Source: an uncultured Eubacteriales bacterium (GTDB lineage Bacteria > Bacillota > Clostridia > Oscillospirales > CAG-382). Taken from it: DNA of 64,000 bases. Numbering within the stretch: the stretch's first letter is position 1; the number at the start of each line of letters is the position of its first letter. Location: contig CAKSOW010000001.1 in the NCBI GenBank assembly GCA_934479825.1, forward strand, positions 146,444 through 210,443. Reading direction: 5' to 3'. Shown in pieces: positions 1 through 6,842 of this stretch. A program made the position numbers and the translations under genes. The notes under the pieces were generated by a model, which was not told the origin of the DNA, did no database searches, and saw nothing but the letters and a program-made list of their open reading frames with translations.

Positions 1-431
1 GTTATGTTTGTAAGACCGGCGCAATTCTTAAAGACAGAATCGCCGATGCTTGTTATGCCGTTTCCCAAAGTAAGATTTGTGAGATTGCTGCAACCGGAAA
101 ATGTGGAACGACCTATATTGGTTACACTGTCCGGAATAGTAGCGTTTACAAGATTTGTGCAATCTGCAAAGGCAGAATTGCTAATCCGCGTTACACCGTC
201 TGTTACAATAACTGTAATAATCTGCTCTTTGTAAGAATCCCACGAAGAAGTGCTATTACTCATATAGCCTTGTCCGCTAATTGTCAACACGCCGGTTTCC
301 GTATTCAATTCCCAAGTGACATTATCCCCGCTTGCTCCGCAATTACCAGACAACACTTCTGCGTTTACGCCGCAGGTCATCACAACGGCAAATAACAGAA
401 TGGTGCATAGAACTCCAAAGATTTTCTTCAT
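1..431 (-). CDS. Secreted leucine-rich-repeat (BspA-like) surface protein, 3' end outside window
   Basis: Reading leftward from an ATG at 431-429, a frame stays open to the window edge, giving 143 visible residues. It opens with a signal peptide (MKKIFGVLCTILLFAVVMTC). From about residue 75 there are repeats of the LRR_5/BspA type, such as ITSIGDSVFKNCAGL and VTNIGRSTFSGCSNL, each about 23 residues long. BspA-like proteins are surface or secreted adhesins in gut and oral bacteria, and the family knowledge goes no further than that here. GGAG lies about 10 bases before the ATG. An (AT)n tract sits about 85 bases upstream and may carry part of the promoter. The C-terminus and any cell-wall anchor cannot be seen. 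Confidence 0.85.
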   Translation of the reverse strand, partial: MKKIFGVLCTILLFAVVMTCGVNAEVLSGNCGASGDNVTWELNTETGVLTISGQGYMSNSTSSWDSYKEQIITVIVTDGVTRISNSAFADCTNLVNATIPDSVTNIGRSTFSGCSNLTNLTLGNGITSIGDSVFKNCAGLTNI

Positions 432-502
432 AATGTCTGTTCTCCTTGTCAATAAATTAAACTGTGCTTTAAACTTTATACAAATGACATTTTGTTTCAA
501 TT

Positions 503-556
<54 letters not shown>

Positions 557-582
557 TGTAAACATTTTGCAAATTGCCGCAA

Positions 583-616
583 AAAACACGGCTTGCTTTT
601 GGGCAAACCGTGTTTT
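583..616 (-). terminator. Intrinsic terminator of the perR-rubrerythrin-rubredoxin operon
   Basis: A stem pairs 583-596 with 603-616 (arms AAAACACGGCTTGC and GCAAACCGTGTTTT, one mismatch). On the minus strand it ends in a T-rich run. It lies 17 bases past the rubredoxin stop. Confidence 0.8.
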
Positions 617-633
617 CACAATCGATTCCGTAT

Positions 634-789
634 TTATTCTTCTTCAAAAACGTCTTTTCCCAAGCCACAGGTGGGGCAGACCCAATCTTCGGGGACATCC
701 TCCCAAGGTGTGCCGGGCGCGACGCCGTTATCCGGGTCGCCTAACGCCGGATCATAAACATAGCCGCAGGGGCAAACATATTTTTTCAT
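634..789 (-). CDS. Rubredoxin with shortened first metal-binding motif
   Basis: A 51-residue protein starts at ATG 789-787, with GGAG eight bases upstream. It matches rubredoxin throughout: YVYDPALGDPDNGVAPGT, then PEDWVCPTCGLGKDVF. Rubredoxins carry one iron held by four cysteines and pass single electrons, here probably to the reverse rubrerythrin encoded just upstream in the same operon. The second motif, CPTC, is normal. The first reads VCPCGY, so only one residue separates the two cysteines (6 and 8) where the family usually has two. This could be a real variant or a three-base deletion. It is the last gene of the PerR operon. Confidence 0.92.
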   Translation of the reverse strand: MKKYVCPCGYVYDPALGDPDNGVAPGTPWEDVPEDWVCPTCGLGKDVFEEE

Positions 790-821
790 ATTGTCGTCTC
801 CGTATTTTCTGAAAATTTTTA

Positions 822-1367
822 TTATTTACCGAAATATCTCTTCAAAAGACCGGCAAATGCTCTGCCGTGCCGGGCTTCATCGCGCGCCATTTCATGGACG
901 GTGTCGTGGATTGCATCCAATCCTGCCTCTTTGGCACGCTTAGCAAGGTCAGCTTTTCCGGCAGTTGCGCCGTTTTCAGCTTCGACTCTCATTTCGAGAT
1001 TCTTTTGGGTGGAATCGGTTACAACTTCGCCGAGCAGTTCCGCAAATTTTGCGGCATGCTCTGCTTCTTCATAAGCGGCCTTTTCCCAATATAAGCCGAT
1101 TTCGGGATAGCCCTCTCTGTGTGCGACGCGCGCCATGGCAAGGTACATACCGACTTCGGTGCATTCGCCGGTGAAGTTGGCGCGAAGATCCATTAAAATA
1201 TCTTCGGATACGCCTTTTGCAACGCCTACCGAATGCTCAGCCGCCCAAGTCATATCTTCTTTCTGTTCTACGAATTTGGAGGCCGGTGCGTGGCACTGGG
1301 GACATTCTTTCGGTGCCGTTTCGCCTTCATAAACATAACCGCATACCATACATACAAACTTTTTCAT
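822..1367 (-). CDS. Reverse rubrerythrin (rubredoxin domain first), peroxide/oxygen reductase
   Basis: A 181-residue protein. Residues 1-35 form a rubredoxin-like domain with cysteines at 6, 9, 22 and 25 (CMVC and CPQC). The rest is a ferritin-like four-helix domain with di-iron ligand stretches such as GECTEVGMYL, YEEAEHAAKF and HEMARDEARHGRAF. This domain order is the reverse of classical rubrerythrin and matches the clostridial reverse rubrerythrins, which reduce hydrogen peroxide and oxygen in the cytoplasm using electrons from an NADH:rubredoxin reductase. Its length is typical. AAGGAG precedes the ATG. It lies 18 bases after perR and 32 bases before the rubredoxin gene, so the three form a peroxide-defence operon. 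Confidence 0.93.
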   Translation of the reverse strand: MKKFVCMVCGYVYEGETAPKECPQCHAPASKFVEQKEDMTWAAEHSVGVAKGVSEDILMDLRANFTGECTEVGMYLAMARVAHREGYPEIGLYWEKAAYEEAEHAAKFAELLGEVVTDSTQKNLEMRVEAENGATAGKADLAKRAKEAGLDAIHDTVHEMARDEARHGRAFAGLLKRYFGK

Positions 1368-1385
1368 AACAATTTCTCCTTACAT

Positions 1386-1790
1386 TTAGTTTTTTATTTT
1401 ATTCTGACAGTTTTTACAGCTGCCTGAATAATATACATCCGTTGTTTCGGCTACAAAGCCGTTTTCCGGAAAATCCGGTTCTTTTACATCGAATATGTCG
1501 TATACCATGCCGCATTTCCGGCACAGAAAGTGCGCATGGAAAGCGGTGTTTTCGTCATACCGAGTGCGAAAGCCCTCAATGGCGATCGCTTTGATAATGT
1601 CTGTTTCGGCAAGAAGCTTGACTGTGTTATAGACCGTTGTCTTGGAAAGAGTCGGATAACTTTCGGCAAGATCGGAATATATTTCATCCACCGTCGGATG
1701 CGTGCGGTGCATATCCAGATAATGGTAGATCTGTAAACGCAGAGCAGACGGTTTTACGCCTTTTGCCGTCATAAGTTCGTTCGGGTTCAT
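1386..1790 (-). CDS. perR: Fur-family peroxide regulator, PerR type
   Basis: A 134-residue Fur-family repressor starting MNPNELMTAKGV at ATG 1790. An in-frame extension upstream to 1856 exists, but it would start inside the promoter region. The N-terminal half is a winged helix (TVDEIYSDL, LSKTTVYNTVKLL). The C-terminal half has metal-binding HAHF and two zinc CxxC pairs (CRKC and CKNC), as in PerR. PerR senses hydrogen peroxide by metal-catalysed histidine oxidation and then releases DNA. The assignment as PerR rather than Fur or Zur rests on the operon partners and on a Per-box-like palindrome over its own transcription start. Confidence 0.88.
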   Translation of the reverse strand: MNPNELMTAKGVKPSALRLQIYHYLDMHRTHPTVDEIYSDLAESYPTLSKTTVYNTVKLLAETDIIKAIAIEGFRTRYDENTAFHAHFLCRKCGMVYDIFDVKEPDFPENGFVAETTDVYYSGSCKNCQNKIKN

Positions 1791-1810
1791 AGATAAATCC
1801 TTGCAAATTA

Positions 1811-1875
1811 ATTGTAATCGGTTCAATTCTGTAATGATTACAATAATAGTATACACGTTTTTGGTAATTTGTCAA
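1811..1875 (-). promoter_or_regulatory. perR operon promoter with Per-box-like operator
   Basis: On the minus strand TTGACA (1875-1870) and TATACT (1853-1848) are 16 bases apart. A perfect dyad TGTAATGATTACA lies at 1830-1842, over the expected start site. The 15-mer around it agrees with the Bacillus Per box TTATAATNATTATAA at 11 of its 14 defined positions. A wider inverted pair, ATTGTAATC (1811-1819) and GATTACAAT (1836-1844), overlaps it. This suggests autoregulation. Confidence 0.75.
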
Positions 1876-1997
1876 GGGGGTTTTGAAAAAAACTTTTATT
1901 TTTTTATAATTCCCGTTTTTTGCATACTTCGCATAAGTTTTCATGCCTTAGCCAATACTATGCCAAAACGGCACAAATAGCGGAAAGGCAGAGAACA

Positions 1998-4900
1998 TTG
2001 ACGTCAGAAAACGCACAAATATACCGAAAGAGCAAGCAAGCGGCCAAAGAGATCTTAGAAGAATATCCGGCCTGCGGAAAAATAGGTGCAAGCGCTCTTA
2101 AAAAACGGCTGTATGCCAATAAAGCCGTTCTTGCAAAAATCAAAAAGATCACACAGCGCATGGATTCCGAAAATATGCCGCTTTCCGGCGGATACGAATG
2201 GATAGCGGACAACTATTATAGTATCGACGAAAAATACCGTTCGTTTGCACATTTTTATAAAAAATATCCGTCTTTGCAGCGGGAAAACGTGACAGTTACG
2301 CCTTTTCCGCGCTTTTACATGTGCTTTATCCACTATCTGGAATATTTGCGGCGAAACGGATTGCCAAGTGACGCTTTGACGCTTGATGCGTTTTTTGCCG
2401 CTGCTTTTTCTGGTGAGAATTATCCCGACTATATCGATATTTACAGTTTTCCGCTTCTTTTTTCGGCGGCCGTGATCGACCGGATTGCCGCCCTTTGCGA
2501 AACGCTTTCAGCCGATTCCCGTTTGGCCGAAAAGATTGGAACAAAGATGTCGTTTTATTTTCAAACCTTGCATATGCTCGACGCTTACCGGTTTGAAAAG
2601 GTGTTTGATTACAGCGAAACAGAAAGGTTATTAAATGCTGAACCGTCCGGTTTTTATCCGCAAATGGATGAAATGACCAAAAATGACTACCGCAAACGCA
2701 TTATGGCGCTTTCCAAAAAGGAAAATCTTTCCGAAACGGCCTTTGTCAAAGGTATTTACGAAAAAGCCTGCCAAGCGGAAACCGAGCGCATGCGGCACAT
2801 TGGCGCATATCTGTATCCGCAAAGAAATTTGCTGCCCGGTGTGCTGTATTTTTCCTTATTAGCCGGTTTTACTGTCGGAATTACCTCTTATTTGTGTTTG
2901 CATACCCTTTGGGCGGTCTTTGTACTGTTTCCTGTCTGGGAGGCGGTAAAGACAATTCTTGACCGGTGTTTTGCCCGTTTTATCAAAGCACCGGAACTTC
3001 CTCGTTTAGAGATTCAGAAACTTCCAGATTCGGATGGAGTTTTAACGGTCATCACCACTCTGCTTGTCGGCGGTAAAAGCGATCATGAGATATTTTCACG
3101 CCTTGAAAAGACATATTTGTCCTGTGGAATGGAGAACACCTATTTTGCATTGCTCGGCGATTATACGGACAGTGTTCATCAAAGCGCGCCAAACGATGAA
3201 AAAATCTTAGCGTTCGCCATAGACCGGATCGGTGCTCTGAACGCCAAATACGGCAATCACTTCTCTCTTTTTATGCGCCCCCGTTCGTATTGTAAATCGC
3301 AGAATGCTTTTATGGGGTATGAACGCAAGCGCGGCGCCGTCATGCAGCTGACACATTTTTTGTGTACCGGAGAAAGCGCTTTTTTGGAAAACGACGCCAT
3401 GATGAGTCAAGAAACCGCCAAAAAGATCCGGTATGTCATAACGCTTGATTCCGACACCAATCTGCCGCTTGACGGCGTAAAGGAGCTTGTCGGTACGATG
3501 CTTCATCCCTTGAACCGTCCGGTCATCGACAAGCAAAAGCACCGTGTAACGGCAGGGTATGGGATTTTACAGCCGCGTGTAGGCCCGGAGTTGTCCGCCG
3601 CACGAAAAACAGCTTATTCGCGCGTCATGTGCGGCGTGGGCGGTACGGAGATATATTCCTTTGCCGCGTTTGATTTTTATCAGTCCCTATTCGGAAACGC
3701 CAATTTCTGCGGCAAAGGCATTTTTGATAAGTACGCGTTTGAAGAAACCGTAAACGCACCGGAAGTCGCCTTTCCGGAGGATAGCGTATTAAGCCACGAC
3801 ATTCTCGAAGGCGAACGCCTGCGCACGGCGCTTGTCAATAATCCGACCGTCACCGACGGATTTCCGAAGAATGAGCTTTCTTATTTTCGCCGTCATCACC
3901 GTTGGGTGCGCGGAGATGTACAGAATCTTGCGTTCATGGGAAGAACATTCCGGACAAGCGAGGGAAAACGTGTCAAGAACACGCTTTCTCCACTATCAAA
4001 ATTCAAGCTTTTTGACAATGTGCGCCGTGAATGCGTTCCGGTTTTTGCCTTTTTCGGCCTGCTCTTGGCAAATTTTTTGCCAAGAGGTACGGCGTCCCTT
4101 GTGATTCTTGCCTCCGTTGCCTCCCTGTTATTGCCGCTCATCTTTGATTTTTTTACCCTGTTTCGCACATGGAGTTTCCAATGCGCCGCAAGGCGGTTCT
4201 TTTCCAAAGGCGTAACGGCCGGAATCTGGGAAAGCTTTCTTCGGTTTCTGCTATGTCTGTCAGCACTCCCCAAAAACGCGCTTGTCACGCTGGACGCAAT
4301 GATCCGGTCGCTTTGGCGGATGGCAGTGTCACGCCGGAATCTGTTAGAGTGGGTAACAGCGGCGCAAAGCGATTCGCAGAGTGACGACGGAATTCTGCAC
4401 TATGTCCAAAAGAATCTTGCCGGTGCGGTAATTGGTGTACTGTTGTTTATCGTATCTCCCTATGGGATTTTAAAACTATTTGGCCTTATGTGGTTTTTCT
4501 TTCCGGCAGTCGCATGGGCCAGTGCAAAACCGGCAAAAGTGACACAGAAAGTACCGAGCACACAACAAAAAGCGGTTCTGCGCACCTATACCTCCGACCT
4601 GTGGCGCATGTACGAAGCAACTGTCACTGAAAATGACAACTTTTTGCCGCCGGACAACATTCAGTTTGAACCGGAGCAAAAAATCGCACACCGCACTTCA
4701 CCCACCAACATCGGCCTTTATCTTGCAAGCATACTTGCCGCGCGTGATTTCGGCTTTATAAATTCCGAAGAGATGTATCAGCGTTTAAACGAGACCGTCA
4801 CTACGATTGAAGCGCTTCCCAAGTGGCACGGACATCTATATAACTGGTATGAAACGCAAACGTTAGGCTTACTTGAACCGCGCTATGTTTCGGCTGTTGA

Positions 4901-5879
4901 CACGGGAAATTTACTTGCGTGTTTTCTTGTGACTTCCGAGGGAGTCAAAGAATATGCGTCAGAAAAGGCGGAATTATTGGATATTTCCGTGCGACTTAAA
5001 AAGTTATATGAGCAGACCGATTTAAAGATTATTTACAACACTGACCGCGATCTGTTTGTGCTGGGGATAACGTTTGATTCAGAGGGCGTTGCCCACAGAA
5101 CCGGATATGCCTTTGATATGCTCATGAGCGAAGCGCGTACCCTGAGTTTTATCGCCGCCGCACGGCGCGATGTGCCGAAAAAGCACTGGAACGCGCTTTC
5201 ACGTCCGCTTATCAAGCAGAAAGACCGAATCGGGATCGCCTCGTGGACAGGAACGGCGTTTGAATACTTCATGCCTTCGCTGTTCATGCCTTCGCCGCGC
5301 GGATCCGTCCTGTATGAAGCCTTGCGGTTTGCATTCCGTGCGCAAAGGGAGCGCACGGCCGCTTTGCCAAACGGAAAAAAGGTATGGGGAATTTCCGAAA
5401 GCGGATTTTATGCTTTTGACAAACAAAATAATTACGGCTATCAGGCGTTCGGTGTGCCTCTGTTGGGATATAAGCGCGGTTTGGAAAAAGACCTTGTCAT
5501 TTCGCCGTATTCGTCCTTTTTAATGCTGACGCTTGACTTTACACTGCCGCTTGCCAATTTGGAACGTCTAAAAGAATACGGTGCCTATGGGAAACTTGGA
5601 TTCTATGAAGCGGTTGATTTTACACCTTCGCGAGCAGGCAAAGAGGGAAGGGGTAAAATCGTGCAAAGCTCCATGGCGCACCATGTTGGTATGAGCATTC
5701 TTGCATCAGCCAATGCCTGTTTGGATAACTGTATGGTGCGGCGTTTTCTTTCTGATCCGGTCATGAAAAGTGCCGTCAGTCTTTTGGAGGAAAAAATTCC
5801 GGTCAACGCCGTGATCCGGCGTGTAAAAATGTGTCGGAACGAACCGGAACGTTCAAAACGGCCGGATTTTTTGAGATAA
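1998..5879 (+). CDS. Cyclic beta-1,2-glucan synthase-like glycosyltransferase (GT84 plus glycoamylase-like domain), short form
   Basis: A membrane protein of about 1,293 residues. The TTG at 1998 is preferred because AAAGG lies nine bases upstream; an alternative TTG at 1920 has no visible ribosome site. In the 1920 numbering, membrane segments lie near residues 305-345, a glycosyltransferase fold carries ITLDSDTNLPLDGVKELVG near 504 and HHRWVRGD near 658, more membrane segments lie near 690-745 and 836-870, and a glycoamylase-like domain (PF10091) runs from about 926 to the end (GLYLASILAARDFG, HHVGMSILA). This is the order in NdvB/ChvB cyclic glucan synthases, which make beta-1,2-glucan from UDP-glucose. 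Those are about 2,800 residues and end in a GH94 phosphorylase module that is absent here. The substrate is inferred from the family. Confidence 0.78.
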   Translation: MTSENAQIYRKSKQAAKEILEEYPACGKIGASALKKRLYANKAVLAKIKKITQRMDSENMPLSGGYEWIADNYYSIDEKYRSFAHFYKKYPSLQRENVTVTPFPRFYMCFIHYLEYLRRNGLPSDALTLDAFFAAAFSGENYPDYIDIYSFPLLFSAAVIDRIAALCETLSADSRLAEKIGTKMSFYFQTLHMLDAYRFEKVFDYSETERLLNAEPSGFYPQMDEMTKNDYRKRIMALSKKENLSETAFVKGIYEKACQAETERMRHIGAYLYPQRNLLPGVLYFSLLAGFTVGITSYLCLHTLWAVFVLFPVWEAVKTILDRCFARFIKAPELPRLEIQKLPDSDGVLTVITTLLVGGKSDHEIFSRLEKTYLSCGMENTYFALLGDYTDSVHQSAPNDEKILAFAIDRIGALNAKYGNHFSLFMRPRSYCKSQNAFMGYERKRGAVMQLTHFLCTGESAFLENDAMMSQETAKKIRYVITLDSDTNLPLDGVKELVGTMLHPLNRPVIDKQKHRVTAGYGILQPRVGPELSAARKTAYSRVMCGVGGTEIYSFAAFDFYQSLFGNANFCGKGIFDKYAFEETVNAPEVAFPEDSVLSHDILEGERLRTALVNNPTVTDGFPKNELSYFRRHHRWVRGDVQNLAFMGRTFRTSEGKRVKNTLSPLSKFKLFDNVRRECVPVFAFFGLLLANFLPRGTASLVILASVASLLLPLIFDFFTLFRTWSFQCAARRFFSKGVTAGIWESFLRFLLCLSALPKNALVTLDAMIRSLWRMAVSRRNLLEWVTAAQSDSQSDDGILHYVQKNLAGAVIGVLLFIVSPYGILKLFGLMWFFFPAVAWASAKPAKVTQKVPSTQQKAVLRTYTSDLWRMYEATVTENDNFLPPDNIQFEPEQKIAHRTSPTNIGLYLASILAARDFGFINSEEMYQRLNETVTTIEALPKWHGHLYNWYETQTLGLLEPRYVSAVDTGNLLACFLVTSEGVKEYASEKAELLDISVRLKKLYEQTDLKIIYNTDRDLFVLGITFDSEGVAHRTGYAFDMLMSEARTLSFIAAARRDVPKKHWNALSRPLIKQKDRIGIASWTGTAFEYFMPSLFMPSPRGSVLYEALRFAFRAQRERTAALPNGKKVWGISESGFYAFDKQNNYGYQAFGVPLLGYKRGLEKDLVISPYSSFLMLTLDFTLPLANLERLKEYGAYGKLGFYEAVDFTPSRAGKEGRGKIVQSSMAHHVGMSILASANACLDNCMVRRFLSDPVMKSAVSLLEEKIPVNAVIRRVKMCRNEPERSKRPDFLR

Positions 5880-5914
5880 ATAAGAAATATTTGACAGGGT
5901 TATAAAAAATGCAA

Positions 5915-5965
5915 GGAAAGAATCGGTGGAAAGCTCTGATTTATGCCGGTTCTTTCCTATTTATT
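5915..5965 (+). terminator. Intrinsic terminator after the glucan-synthase-like gene
   Basis: A 12-bp stem pairs GGAAAGAATCGG (5915-5926) with CCGGTTCTTTCC (5946-5957), with one G-T pair, and is followed by TATTTATTTAT. Confidence 0.65.
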
Positions 5966-6084
5966 TATACTGAAATGTTAAGGTATATGTTAAAAATTGC
6001 AAACTTTTGTCTTTTCTGTGTGATTTTACAGTAAATTAAAAAATAGTTCGACCGAATATGCTTTTATTTTTGTCTAATATGCAC

Positions 6085-6090
6085 TATAAT
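6085..6090 (+). promoter_or_regulatory. -10 box upstream of the TIM-barrel gene
   Basis: A TATAAT lies 25 bases before the ATG at 6115, but no convincing -35 hexamer stands 16-18 bases upstream. The only other signal in this 235-base gap is the terminator at its left end. Confidence 0.35.
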
Positions 6091-6114
6091 TCTACATAAA
6101 AAAGGAGGAACTTC

Positions 6115-6792
6115 ATGCCGAAACAATTACCTGCTCCCATTGACGGAAATTTACGTAAATTTCAGCTTCGCGTGCCGGAAGTTATCCGCAAGTGCAGCGG
6201 AATTGTCGTTTTTGGAAAAAGAATCAAATCCCTTGTTTTTTCCACGGATTTGTGCATCATAAAAAATGTCAATGCTGACGCGATCATTGCCGTTTATCCC
6301 TTTACACCGCAGCCGGTCATCACGCAGGCGCTCTTGCTTGCCGCAGATATTCCGGTATTTGCCGGCGTCGGAGGCGGATTAACCGGAGGCCAAAGAGTGG
6401 TCAACCTGGCCATGTTTGCCGAAATGCAGGGAGCGACAGGCGTTGTCGTCAACGCCCCGACGCTCAACACGGTGCTTCGCAGTGTGACGGAGACAATTGA
6501 TATTCCCACAATTGTCACGGTTGTAAGAGAAGACGAAGATATTGCCGCCCGTGTGGAGGCAGGAGCCGCGATCTTAAATGTTTCCGCGGCATCTGCAACA
6601 CCGAAAGTGGTGCGTATGATCAAAAAACAGTTCCCGAAATTACCGGTCATCGCAACAGGCGGTCCTTCCGATGAAAGTATTCTCGAAACCATCCACGCCG
6701 GCGCAAACGCCATTACGTGGACACCTCCGTCAAACGGCGAAATCTTCAAGGAGATTATGACGGCTTACCGTGAAAACCGTGAGCATCCGTAA
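6115..6792 (+). CDS. Conserved TIM-barrel protein of unknown function
   Basis: A 225-residue soluble protein, preceded by AAAGGAGG. It shows the alternating strand and loop pattern of a beta/alpha barrel, with a glycine-rich phosphate-binding-like end: IPVFAGVGGGLTGGQRV near residue 80, AAILNVSAASAT near 150 and LPVIATGGPSDESI near 175. It resembles the phosphate-binding barrel group (HisA/HisF, NanE-like epimerases), but I cannot place it in a named enzyme family and no substrate can be assigned. It is co-directional with the phosphoesterase fusion 50 bases downstream, which also contains a TIM barrel, so the two may act together. That link is inference. Confidence 0.7.
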   Translation: MPKQLPAPIDGNLRKFQLRVPEVIRKCSGIVVFGKRIKSLVFSTDLCIIKNVNADAIIAVYPFTPQPVITQALLLAADIPVFAGVGGGLTGGQRVVNLAMFAEMQGATGVVVNAPTLNTVLRSVTETIDIPTIVTVVREDEDIAARVEAGAAILNVSAASATPKVVRMIKKQFPKLPVIATGGPSDESILETIHAGANAITWTPPSNGEIFKEIMTAYRENREHP

Positions 6793-6842
6793 TTTTCGCA
6801 TTTTCCTATTCTAATTTTCCGCAAAATATCCGGAGGAACATC

